In this document: in pieces, positions 45,143 through 53,944 of the stretch
Numbering within the stretch: position 1 is the first letter of the stretch
Layout: every line of letters begins with the position of its first letter
From: Burkholderia pyrrocinia
GTDB taxonomy: Bacteria; Pseudomonadota; Gammaproteobacteria; Burkholderiales; Burkholderiaceae
Assembly: GCF_018417535.1 (NCBI RefSeq)
Contig: NZ_CP070979.1
Coordinates: forward strand, 1,255,568-1,319,567
Reading direction: 5' to 3'
Length of the DNA stretch: 64,000 nucleotides
Position numbers and translations under genes: made by a program
Notes under the pieces: model-generated
Seen by the model: the letters and a program-made list of their open reading frames with translations, nothing else
The model's database searches: none
Told to the model about the DNA's origin: nothing

Positions 45143-46210
45143 TCAGTTCTTGAGATCAGTGGCACGGCGATCGAAATGCCGCACGTAACGTTCGGGCTCG
45201 AATCGCATGCCGGTAATGGGCTTATGCGGGGACGGGCGACCGAGCCACCCGGACCAGCCCATGCGCTGCCGGCCGCCCATAACCGCAGGCGGAGCACTCT
45301 CTGGCTTGATACGCAACTCAAGCTCCCATCCCAACTCGTAGCCGACGAACGCCCGTACCCACTCGACGAGCCGAGGCAGATCCTCGCCCTGCGGCGTGAA
45401 GCGTAGGTAGGCGTCGAGATCGACCGGACCGATCACAATGCGAAAGCGATGCTGTCGATCCGGGGCGACGCGGCCGAGCATTGCACCTTGTCCCATTGTC
45501 GCCGTCGCTCCAGGACGACCCATGCGGCCGAGATCGGCGGGATCGATCTCGATCCAGTGAAACACGTTCTCCTCGATCGCGACCGGCACGCCGAAGTAAC
45601 GTTCGAGCGTGGCGCGTAGTCCGTCCGGATTGCGGGCTTCGCGCACGAGGTGCGCGGTGGCGGCGAGACGCGCGTGCGAGGGCAGGGGGCGCCGACTGAT
45701 TTCGCCGACGTCTTGCCCGCCGAGGCTCGCGATGTAAAACGAAAACCGCTCGTTGTCCTTTCGGTCAAGTCCGGCTGTCGACTGGGACGAAGCCCACGCG
45801 CGATAGAGCAGCGTGAAGAAGCGGTGATGGAAGAGGTCAAGAAAATCAGCCGTTGTCGTATCTCGCCGGCTGTCCTCGCGATCCTTCGCGATCTCGGTCA
45901 CGTGGATCGGCAGCGGGCCGTTGGGGCCGAGCATCCCGAGGCCGAACAGTCGCACCTTCAATCGCCCATCGGCTTCCTGCGCGTTTGCAACTTCGCGCGG
46001 CGCAAACGCAAGGCTCGCTTGCTGGCCGAGCCGGAACGGCTCCGAGCGCGGCCGACGTGCGGTGCCGATCGGATCGATCGCCGCGTTCGCGCCGATACGT
46101 CGTAACAGCGACAGGAATCCGAAACGCCACGGCTCGGCCTGCAAGTGTTCGAGCAGCTCTGGCGACAGCGTGCTGTCGCGTAGCAGAACCGGCAGCGTCG
46201 CGCGCTTCAT
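45143..46210 (-). CDS. tssG: T6SS baseplate protein TssG
   Basis: A 355-residue protein of the ImpH/VasB family. It opens with the characteristic EPWRFGFLSLLRRIGANA and has the typical central HRFFTLLYRAWA and late ELRIKPESAPPAVMGG. TssG joins TssF, TssE and TssK in the baseplate wedge. I use the ATG at 46210, which overlaps the tssF stop by one base (TGATG). Confidence 0.93.
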   Translation of the reverse strand: MKRATLPVLLRDSTLSPELLEHLQAEPWRFGFLSLLRRIGANAAIDPIGTARRPRSEPFRLGQQASLAFAPREVANAQEADGRLKVRLFGLGMLGPNGPLPIHVTEIAKDREDSRRDTTTADFLDLFHHRFFTLLYRAWASSQSTAGLDRKDNERFSFYIASLGGQDVGEISRRPLPSHARLAATAHLVREARNPDGLRATLERYFGVPVAIEENVFHWIEIDPADLGRMGRPGATATMGQGAMLGRVAPDRQHRFRIVIGPVDLDAYLRFTPQGEDLPRLVEWVRAFVGYELGWELELRIKPESAPPAVMGGRQRMGWSGWLGRPSPHKPITGMRFEPERYVRHFDRRATDLKN

Positions 46211-48099
46211 CACAGTACTCCGCGCGTGCCGGTGCGCACGGGCCAGCGGGCAATGCGGCCACGCTGCATCGAATGCAGCTCGGTGTGCGTAAAGCTGTTG
46301 ATCGAGACGTGCCGTGCGAGCCAGTGCTCGAGGATCGTTCCGAAGAGATAGGGGCTCATGCCAGAGAAGCCGGTTTCATCCACCGTCAGCGCGCACTCGA
46401 TGCCGCGCCCGAACGTCATCGGGCCGGTCCCCGGCAGCTTGCGCGTCACCGGGCGTGTCTTGACGCCGACAAGGCTTTCGACTTGCCGGTTTTGCGCGGA
46501 GTCGCCTTCCGCGAGGTACAGACGCAGCAGATCGCGAAGCCCCTGACCGCCTTCGCGGTGATCGAGATCGTCTAGCGGCAGATAGTTGAAGTTGAGTTGG
46601 CGGATCAGGCGCCACGCCATTTCCCGCTCGGCATACGGCGGCAGCGGCGGACTCGGCGGCCGGATGAGGCCGATGCTTTCCACCGGCGCGGACTCCGCGG
46701 TCTCCAGATCGCGTACGCCGTTGCGCGGCACGAGCGTGGCCAGATCGCGGTTGGTCAGGAGCGCGTCGACTGACAGGAAGCGGAGGTTTTCGGCATAAGG
46801 TGCCTCGTTCTGGTCGACGAGCGAGAGAAACACTTCGGTGCCGACGTAGGGCGTACGCGTACCGTAACGACGCGCGGAATTGGACACGAGGCGCTGTTCA
46901 CGCCGAGTCGAGAAGTAACGTCCGTGATTACCCTCGTCGTTGTTCAGTGTCTGGTAGAGCGAACGGAATTCAAGCTCTTCGGATGTGAGGGCCACCTGAC
47001 CGTACACGGTCTCCACCGAAAACACCTCGTAGTCGAGCGGCGCCTGTCGCGCTGGCACGAGGTGAAACTCGGTCTCGCGCGGCGAGATTTCTATTCTGTC
47101 GGTGTGTTTGCTGAAGAGATTGATGACGGGCGTGCAGAAAAGCGCAAAGCGAGAAGCGTCAACGAGGTTTGCGAGCTGCCCTGGCACCCGGTCGAGCAGG
47201 ACGACGATTTCGGCTTCCCGGCCACGAATCCGCGAGAGCCCTTCGGCGAGGCCGTTCAACGCAAAGAACCAGAACCGTCCCGGGCATGCAAAGTACTCGT
47301 GCAGCAGGTTGTGGCCGTGAAATTTCGCCCAGCTGAGCGGAAGCAGATTTTGGTCGATGCGCAACCCCTCGTGCTCTACCGCGCTCTGAGTAACGGCGGC
47401 AAGCGGACGACCGGGTACGCCGAATTCACCGGGTACGCCAATCACGGACGCGATTCCGCCTGCGTGCAACAGTTCGAAGAGATGCGAGGCGACCTGCTCA
47501 TCACCTGCCAGGTGGACGGGAAGCCGATCGAGCCCCTTCAGATCGGCGATATGCACGTCGCCGGTCGTGGCGAGCTTGATCCGCAACGCGCCTCGTACTT
47601 GCGTATCCGGTGGCGTATAACGTTCGAGCGCAGGAATGTCGGGCGGAATACCGGTCAGGCGTGCGTCGGTGATCGTGAGCGGCCACAGCGTCACGTCCTG
47701 TCCACTCGTAAACTGGCACGCGGTTCTTTCTCCATCAGGAACCCGCGCAGTGAACGATGTGCCGCGCGCGATGCGATACCCTTCGGTGAGTTTGCCTTCA
47801 GTCCGGCCCGGATACAGGCGTGCGACGGCAATCGAGGGAGTGGGCGCGACATAGTTCGGGTAGATAACTTCGAGCAACCGCTGCGTGAAGCGCGGGAACT
47901 CGGCGTCAAGCTTGATCTGCATGCGTGCGGCCATGAAGCTGAACGACTCGATCAGGCGCTCGACGTAGGGGTCGGCCACTTCGCCTGCCTGCATCCCGAG
48001 TCGACGCGCGATCTTCGGGTGTGCATGCGCGAATTCAGCGGCCAGCTCGCGCATGTAGATGAGTTCCTGGTTGTAGTAGTCGAGCAGTCGCGGGTCCAT
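46210..48099 (-). CDS. tssF: T6SS baseplate protein TssF
   Basis: A 629-residue protein of the ImpG/VasA family. Its start MDPRLLDYYNQELIYMRELA and the following FAHAHPKIARRLGM are almost diagnostic; the YPNYVAPTPS and RGREAEIVVLL segments follow. With TssG it forms the baseplate core. The ATG at 48099 is the family start; upstream sequence in frame is unrelated. There are 38 bases between tssE and this gene. Confidence 0.94.
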   Translation of the reverse strand: MDPRLLDYYNQELIYMRELAAEFAHAHPKIARRLGMQAGEVADPYVERLIESFSFMAARMQIKLDAEFPRFTQRLLEVIYPNYVAPTPSIAVARLYPGRTEGKLTEGYRIARGTSFTARVPDGERTACQFTSGQDVTLWPLTITDARLTGIPPDIPALERYTPPDTQVRGALRIKLATTGDVHIADLKGLDRLPVHLAGDEQVASHLFELLHAGGIASVIGVPGEFGVPGRPLAAVTQSAVEHEGLRIDQNLLPLSWAKFHGHNLLHEYFACPGRFWFFALNGLAEGLSRIRGREAEIVVLLDRVPGQLANLVDASRFALFCTPVINLFSKHTDRIEISPRETEFHLVPARQAPLDYEVFSVETVYGQVALTSEELEFRSLYQTLNNDEGNHGRYFSTRREQRLVSNSARRYGTRTPYVGTEVFLSLVDQNEAPYAENLRFLSVDALLTNRDLATLVPRNGVRDLETAESAPVESIGLIRPPSPPLPPYAEREMAWRLIRQLNFNYLPLDDLDHREGGQGLRDLLRLYLAEGDSAQNRQVESLVGVKTRPVTRKLPGTGPMTFGRGIECALTVDETGFSGMSPYLFGTILEHWLARHVSINSFTHTELHSMQRGRIARWPVRTGTRGVL

Positions 48100-48137
48100 C
48101 GGAGTGGTCACTTTGTTGTCGTTGTGCTGCGCGGGGC

Positions 48138-48695
48138 TCAGCTGGTGCGCATGCCGGTGATGCGAATCTCGCTCGTTTCGAGATCCAGCGAGCTCTGCAC
48201 CATGAATTCGAGCGGGTACGGGTCCATGTGAATCAGTCCGCGGACTTCGAACGCGAGGACATTGTGATGCTCGCCGGCCTCGATGGCATGGCGAGGCGAT
48301 ACCACCAGCGAATCCGGAATCAAGCGCGGTTCGAAATCGGTAATGGCCTGCCGGATCATGCGTTCGACGTCGTTCCACTGACGTAACGCGATAAAGGCCC
48401 CCGCGAGCGGCGGCACGCCGAAGTTGACGGTCGAGGCGGCCGCATGCGGATGGCGCGCGCGATCGATCTGATCCTCGATGCTGGTTGTGTTCAGCAAATA
48501 GGCGAGGTCGCGCTGCACGATGTCACGCATCTGCTTGCGCGTGACCGTGTATTCCTCCGGGGCTTCGACGTGTCGATGCGGCGCGTCGTCGCGCAGCCGG
48601 TCGAGCAGGGTTGGCATCAGGTGCGCGTTGGCCCGGCGGGGTGTGCGGACAGCCAGCGTATCCGGGGCGGATGACGGTCTCTTGCGATCAGTCAT
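48138..48695 (-). CDS. tssE: T6SS baseplate protein TssE (gp25-like)
   Basis: A 185-residue lysozyme-related gp25 homologue. The HLMPTLLDRLRDD start near 28-40, DLAYLLNTTS near 76-85 and the late PLEFMVQSSLDLETSEIRI are typical. The first ~25 residues are a variable extension. TssE starts sheath polymerisation on the baseplate. Its start overlaps the end of tagJ by 8 bases. Confidence 0.9.
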   Translation of the reverse strand: MTDRKRPSSAPDTLAVRTPRRANAHLMPTLLDRLRDDAPHRHVEAPEEYTVTRKQMRDIVQRDLAYLLNTTSIEDQIDRARHPHAAASTVNFGVPPLAGAFIALRQWNDVERMIRQAITDFEPRLIPDSLVVSPRHAIEAGEHHNVLAFEVRGLIHMDPYPLEFMVQSSLDLETSEIRITGMRTS

Positions 48696-49539
48696 CGACT
48701 CGCTCCCCGGCGGCGGCGCCGTCAGTGACATGCGTGCCGAATTCCGCATTCGCCAATTCGAAGAGACTGAAGTCGCCTTGATCAGTGGTCCAGGTTTTCT
48801 GGCCGAGACCGATAACGCCGGTTCGTCCATGCTCGTGCCAAACGGTCGTGCGCCCGAGACGCACCGCGTCGTCGCCGCTCTCCGACCCCGGATATCGTGC
48901 AGGCATGAAGCCACGGACGATGCTTCCGTCGACGAGCGTGAGCGTACATGGCGCCCATACCAGATCGACCAGTTTTGTCGGCAGTGACACGCGCCATGCA
49001 GCCAGATCGGCGAACGGCACCCAGCAATAGTGCCCGGCCGTGATGACCTCGCAGAACGGGCCGAAACGGGAGTCGCTATCGACGATCCAGTTCGCAGTTC
49101 CTTGCGGGACGCGCACCGGAACGGTCGACGCGGCATCGAGTGAAGCCTCACGCGCGTCGTCGGCCTGCTCGTTCTGTTCTCCGGCAGCCAGGCGCAGCGC
49201 ATTCAGCAGACCCTCGACTCCCGCTGGCGGCTCGAGCACGAAGCCCGGGCGAGCGCGTCCCTCGACGACCTGCTTGCGCCAGCTTTCAGCCCGGATCAGG
49301 TCGCGATACACCTGTGCGGCTTGCGTCTGGCCGGGTTCGAGCTTTGCCCACATCTGCAATTGCTGGATCGCTCGCGGCCATTCGCCCGTTATGCACATCA
49401 ACTGGAACAGCGCCCACCGATGGGACGCATTGGCCGGCTGCGTGCGCAGACGCGTCGAGATGCACTCGATCCGTTCGCCGACGGGGGGCTCGCTCAAACG
49501 TTGGTTTTGGGGCGAGTCGGAGGCGGTGCGCCGGATCAT
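48688..49539 (-). CDS. tagJ: T6SS accessory protein TagJ (ImpE/SciE family)
   Basis: A 283-residue protein of the ImpE family with an N-terminal helical-repeat half (PANASHRWALFQLMCITGEW near 35-54, tetratricopeptide-like) and a C-terminal ImpE domain (CTLTLVDGSIVRGFMPARYP). In some T6SSs TagJ binds the TssB N-terminus and affects sheath recycling by ClpV. This is relevant because the local tssB is 3'-truncated. Its start overlaps the upstream tagK-like gene by ATGA. Confidence 0.88.
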   Translation of the reverse strand: MIRRTASDSPQNQRLSEPPVGERIECISTRLRTQPANASHRWALFQLMCITGEWPRAIQQLQMWAKLEPGQTQAAQVYRDLIRAESWRKQVVEGRARPGFVLEPPAGVEGLLNALRLAAGEQNEQADDAREASLDAASTVPVRVPQGTANWIVDSDSRFGPFCEVITAGHYCWVPFADLAAWRVSLPTKLVDLVWAPCTLTLVDGSIVRGFMPARYPGSESGDDAVRLGRTTVWHEHGRTGVIGLGQKTWTTDQGDFSLFELANAEFGTHVTDGAAAGERVDD

Positions 49540-50174
49540 CCTTCGTCCTTGCGTGTAGGGGCGGATAGCGGACTGTCTACCGACAGCGCATGGTGTTCGC
49601 GCCGAGTGAGCGGAGGCGGCAGGGCCGGCCCCCGCCGCGCGGCCGCTGCGTGAAATTCAGGAGGGGCAAACAGCCGCAAGATCTCCGGCACGGGTTCATC
49701 GTCCAGGATGTGCTCGGCGTGCCGATCGAGTTGCTCAAACATGTCTTCGAGCGTGTGATTGCCACACAGTAGCGCTTCGATCGAATCGCATTCGCCGCGT
49801 GCGCCCGGATCGACCTGCGAATCTGGCGCGAGCGCGTGCGGTGTCGGTTCAACGCCCGGTGGCATCAGTTCTGCGGCAACCGACGCATGGGGATCGGTCA
49901 GCGCGCGCCAGTACTGCGCGTGCAACGTCTCGACCAGCGAGTCGTCGCCGTCGGCGTTGGCGACGGTGCGCACCGGTGCATCGGCACCATCCATGCACCC
50001 GATACCGAGTTCGCGCAGCACACCATCGTTACTGTCTGGGTGGTCGATTACTTCGTAATCCGGAAGATCTGGACCTTCCGCGTCGGGCGTCTGCCGTTCT
50101 CGGTATCCGTCAGGCACGGGCTCGGTGTGCGAGATATTCGGTTGGCGACGCCACGGCTGACGAAAGGAACGCAT
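49536..50174 (-). CDS. T6SS accessory protein TagK-like, without FHA domain
   Basis: A 212-residue protein whose second half, with DSIEALLCGNHTLEDMF and VPEILRLFAPPEFHAAAA, matches the C-terminal domain of TagK proteins. The usual N-terminal FHA phosphopeptide-binding domain is absent; the first ~90 residues are acidic and probably disordered. It heads the minus-strand operon tagK-tagJ-tssE-tssF-tssG-tssA, opposite tssH. The ribosome-binding site is weak. The assignment rests on the C-terminal domain and its context. Confidence 0.7.
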   Translation of the reverse strand: MRSFRQPWRRQPNISHTEPVPDGYRERQTPDAEGPDLPDYEVIDHPDSNDGVLRELGIGCMDGADAPVRTVANADGDDSLVETLHAQYWRALTDPHASVAAELMPPGVEPTPHALAPDSQVDPGARGECDSIEALLCGNHTLEDMFEQLDRHAEHILDDEPVPEILRLFAPPEFHAAAARRGPALPPPLTRREHHALSVDSPLSAPTRKDEG

Positions 50175-50718
50175 CTGGGTGTCCGATGACAGGAATTTCG
50201 CATTTTAACCACGAGTCCGGGCGGTTCGTCTATCGTCACGGAGATAATCGACTTTTCGAGATTGGTTGTGAATATTTTTGAGATTGATCGTCAAATGTTA
50301 AATGCAGTAACAGTTGGCATGAAAATGATATCAAAATCAATTGGCTGCATATTTGTGAAAAATTGCAAATAAGTGGGATATCGAAAATATCTCAAAATAA
50401 CAATGACTTGGATTATCTTGATCTGAGTCTGTCGGCGTGGGGCCGCTCGCGGGAAAGTGCGTGATTTGGGGACGGGGCGATGCGATGGATTCCGGGTTGG
50501 GCAGCTTGATTTCGGTAATTGTGGTCAATGGAATGGATTGACGGAAATTGAATTTCGTGTCGATAATGCCGCTCCGATTCGAATTGGCCGATTGAATCGG
50601 ATCCAAGAGAGAGCGATGGATCGAGTATTTCCAGCGATATCAGTCGAAGCATCTACGTAGCAGTCCTGATATCAAGGGAATGATGCTCGGGGCATCGCGG
50701 CCACCAACTAAGAACATC
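50175..50718. promoter_or_regulatory. AT-rich divergent promoter region of the T6SS operons
   Basis: About 540 bases, strikingly AT-rich at 50250-50420, between the leftward and rightward T6SS operons. It should hold both promoters. TTGGCATG at 50314-50321 and TTGGCTGCATATTTGTG at 50341-50357 partly resemble the -24/-12 elements of sigma-54 promoters, but neither has a good -12 GC. A GATAT-CGAAA-ATATC hairpin lies at 50377-50391. AT-rich DNA here would suit H-NS/MvaT-type silencing. Confidence 0.5.
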
Positions 50719-53400
50719 ATGACCATTTCGCGCCAAGCACTGTTCGGCAAGCTCGGGGTCCAGCTTTACCGGAGCATCGAGTCGGCGACGAATTTCTGCA
50801 AGTTGCGCGGGAATCCGTTCGTCGAGCTCATCCACTGGCTGCATCAAATGCAGCAGCAGCCGGACGGCGACCTTCAGCGGATCGTTCGTCACGCCGGCAT
50901 TGATCGCGACACGCTCGAGCGTGACTTCGCGCGGGCGCTGGCTGCGTTGCCGGCGGGCGCAAGTTCGATCAGCGATTTTTCATGGCACATCGAATCGGCA
51001 ATCGAGCGCGCGTGGGTGCTTGCGACGCTCGAACACGGTGACCGCCGCGTGCGCGGTGCGTGGTTGATCGCAGCACTCGTGTCCACGCCTGACTTGCGGC
51101 GTGTGCTGCTTGGCATCTCCCCCGCGTTCGGCAAAATCCCGGTCGACGGCCTCGCCGATGGGCTTCCGGCCTGGATCGGCGGTTCGCCGGAAGCGGCCGA
51201 TGATCCGTACGACCGCAGCGAATTGTTGCCTGCCACGCCGGGCGAGGCGTCCAGCGCGATGCCGGGCGCGCCGAAGAGCGGCTCGCTTGAGCAGTACTGC
51301 ACGGATCTGACGGCACTCGCCCGCGCGGGCGAAATCGATCCGGTCATCGGCCGCGAGCTCGAGATCCGCACGATGATCGACGTGTTGCTGCGCCGGCGGC
51401 AGAACAACCCGCTGGTGACCGGCGAAGCCGGCGTCGGCAAGACGGCCGTGGTCGAAGGTCTCGCCCGCGCGATCGCGTCGGGCAACGTGCCGCCGAAGCT
51501 GGCCGACGTGCGGTTGCTTAGCCTCGATGTCGGAGCGCTGCTAGCCGGTGCCAGCATGAAGGGTGAGTTCGAGGCCCGCTTGAAGGGTCTACTCGAAGCG
51601 GCCGCGAAGTCGCCTGCCCCCGTGATCCTGTTCATCGACGAGATCCATACGCTGATCGGCGCGGGCGGCCAAGCGGGCACGGGCGACGCCGCCAACCTCC
51701 TGAAGCCGGCCCTCGCGCGCGGCACGATCCGGACGATCGGCGCGACGACCTGGGCCGAGTACAAGCGGCATATCGAAAAGGATCCCGCATTGACCCGGCG
51801 TTTTCAGGTGCTGCAGGTCGCGGAGCCGTCCGAGGTCGCTGCCATCGATATGGTGCGGGGGCTCGCGCAAACGTTTTCGGCGCATCACGGTGTGGTGGTG
51901 CGTGACGATGCGATCCGGGGTGCGGTGACGTTGTCGCACCGCTACATTCCGGCACGCCAGTTGCCGGACAAGGCGATCAGCCTGCTCGATACCGCCTGTG
52001 CGCGGGTCGCGCTGTCGCAACATGCAACGCCGCGCGAGCTAGACGACGTACGCCAGCGCCTCGCGGCCGCGCGCACGGAAGAAGCGCTGCTCGTGCAGGA
52101 GGCCCGCGTCGGTCTGGACGCGGACAAGGCACTAGCCAATGTGCGCGTGCGCATCGACACGCTGGCAACGGAGGAGGCCGCGGTCGACACGCGTTGGCGC
52201 GAACAGGCCGCCGCCGCGCAGGCGCTGCTCGCCGCACGCGGGGGCGCGGCAGGATCACCCGATGATTCGCCGATGCCCGTTGAACGGCTGCGCGAGCTCG
52301 AGCGCGCGCTGGCTGACCTTCAGGGCGAGGCACCGCTCGTGTTTCCGGAAGTCGACGAGGCGATCGTCGCGGAGATCGTTTCGGACTGGACCGGTATCCC
52401 GGTAGGTCGCATGGTCACGGACGAGGTGGCCGCCGTGCGCCGACTACACGAAACGCTGGACGCGCGCGTGATCGGCCAGGCGGATGCGCTGCGCCTGATC
52501 GGCGAGCGCGTGCAGACCGCGCGGGCCGGCCTGACCGACCCGAAGAAGCCGCTCGGCGTGTTCCTGCTCGCGGGGCCGTCGGGTGTGGGCAAGACAGAAA
52601 CAGCACTGGCACTGGCCGAGGCGCTGTACGGCGGCGAACAAAACCTGATCACGATCAACATGAGCGAGTATCAGGAAGCCCACACCGTGTCGGGCCTGAA
52701 AGGGGCGCCGCCCGGGTATGTCGGTTATGGCGAGGGCGGGGTGCTGACCGAAGCGGTACGCCGCCGTCCGTACGCGGTCGTGCTGCTCGACGAGATCGAA
52801 AAGGCCCATCGCGACGTGCATGAAATGTTCTTCCAGGTGTTCGACAAGGGCTACATGGAGGACGGCGACGGTCGCCACATCGATTTCCGCAACACCACCA
52901 TCCTGCTGACCAGCAATGTCGGCTCCGATCTGACCGCGGGCCTGTGCGCCGATCCAATGTTGTCGCCCGATATGGACGGGTTGCGGGATGCGCTCACCCC
53001 CGAATTGCTGAAAGCCTTTCCGGCTGCCTTTCTCGGACGAGTGACGGTCGTGCCGTACCGGCCGCTGGCCGACGCCGTGCTTGCTCGCATCGTCCGTCTG
53101 CATCTGGGGCGCGTGGCGAAGCGCATGGCCGACAGTCATGAAATCGCGCTTACCTATGACGAGGCGTTGGTCGACTACATCGTCGGCCGTTGCCTCGTAC
53201 AGGAGACCGGCGCGCGAGTCCTCATCGGTTTTATCGAACAACACGTGCTGCCTCGCCTGTCGGCCCTTTGGCTCGACGCGTTCACGTCGAACGCCGCGCT
53301 TGCACGTATTGGAATCGGTGTCGCCGATCCAGCCGCAGCGCCTGTGCAGGCGTTGACGTTCGATGCATTGCCATCCCGTTTGGACGAAGCGCTTTGCTGA
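50719..53400 (+). CDS. tssH: T6SS sheath-disassembly ATPase TssH (ClpV)
   Basis: An 893-residue AAA+ unfoldase that takes apart contracted sheaths for reuse. It has the ClpV-specific N-terminal domain (about 1-150, FGKLGVQLYRSIESATNFCK), ATPase domain 1 with Walker A GEAGVGKT near 235 and Walker B VILFIDEIHTL, and ATPase domain 2 with GPSGVGKTET near 618 and VVLLDEIEKAHRDV. The ATG at 50719 (MTISRQALFGKL) matches the family start; two in-frame upstream ATG codons at 50680 are less likely. It appears intact. Confidence 0.94.
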   Translation: MTISRQALFGKLGVQLYRSIESATNFCKLRGNPFVELIHWLHQMQQQPDGDLQRIVRHAGIDRDTLERDFARALAALPAGASSISDFSWHIESAIERAWVLATLEHGDRRVRGAWLIAALVSTPDLRRVLLGISPAFGKIPVDGLADGLPAWIGGSPEAADDPYDRSELLPATPGEASSAMPGAPKSGSLEQYCTDLTALARAGEIDPVIGRELEIRTMIDVLLRRRQNNPLVTGEAGVGKTAVVEGLARAIASGNVPPKLADVRLLSLDVGALLAGASMKGEFEARLKGLLEAAAKSPAPVILFIDEIHTLIGAGGQAGTGDAANLLKPALARGTIRTIGATTWAEYKRHIEKDPALTRRFQVLQVAEPSEVAAIDMVRGLAQTFSAHHGVVVRDDAIRGAVTLSHRYIPARQLPDKAISLLDTACARVALSQHATPRELDDVRQRLAAARTEEALLVQEARVGLDADKALANVRVRIDTLATEEAAVDTRWREQAAAAQALLAARGGAAGSPDDSPMPVERLRELERALADLQGEAPLVFPEVDEAIVAEIVSDWTGIPVGRMVTDEVAAVRRLHETLDARVIGQADALRLIGERVQTARAGLTDPKKPLGVFLLAGPSGVGKTETALALAEALYGGEQNLITINMSEYQEAHTVSGLKGAPPGYVGYGEGGVLTEAVRRRPYAVVLLDEIEKAHRDVHEMFFQVFDKGYMEDGDGRHIDFRNTTILLTSNVGSDLTAGLCADPMLSPDMDGLRDALTPELLKAFPAAFLGRVTVVPYRPLADAVLARIVRLHLGRVAKRMADSHEIALTYDEALVDYIVGRCLVQETGARVLIGFIEQHVLPRLSALWLDAFTSNAALARIGIGVADPAAAPVQALTFDALPSRLDEALC

Positions 53401-53437
53401 GCACAGTCCACTTACCACCGTCCAGGAGAACCTGTTC

Positions 53438-53944
53438 ATGTCCGCTTCCAGCAGTTCGCAGAAATTCATCGCGCGCAATCGTGCGCCGCGCGTGCAAATC
53501 GAGTACGACGTCGAGGTCTACGGCTCGGAGAAAAAGGTCGAGCTGCCGTTCGTGATGGGCGTGCTGGCCGACCTGTCCGGCAAGCATCCGGTCGAGCCGC
53601 TGCCGGCTGTATCGGATCGGCGGTTCCTCGACATCGATATCGACAATTTCGACGAACGCATGAAGGCGATCCGTCCTCGCGTCGCGTTTGCCGTGCCGAA
53701 CACGCTGACGGGTGAAGGTCAGATGATGGTCGACATGACCTTCGAGAGCATCGAGGACTTCTCGCCGGCCGCCATCGCTCGGGAAGTCGAGCCGCTGCGC
53801 CGGCTGCTCGAAGCGCGTACGCAGCTTGCGAACCTGCAGACCTACATGGATGGCAAGTCGGGTGCCGAAGCGCTCGTTAGGTGCCGTTGGATTGAAGGGT
53901 ATTTACCCGACGCGCGACTATGTGCGGCAGATGTGGGAATCTGA
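53438..53944 (+). pseudogene. tssB: T6SS sheath protein TssB, 3' end lost by fusion to vgrG
   Basis: The first ~147 residues are a normal TssB/VipA small sheath subunit: RVQIEYDVEVYGSEKKVELP, LADLSGKHPVEPLP, FDERMKAIRPRVAFAVP and QLANLQTYMDGKSGAEAL are typical. From about 53875 the reading frame runs out of frame into vgrG sequence, giving an unrelated tail of about 20 residues. The normal C-terminal helix, which contacts TssC and ClpV, is missing. CAGGAGAA precedes the ATG. tssC, which normally follows, is not present. Confidence 0.85.

Noticed and set aside
50314-50357. A sigma-54 promoter for the T6SS operons
   Set aside because: The -24 part is good in one site, but no correctly spaced -12 GC element is seen in either; kept only as a note.
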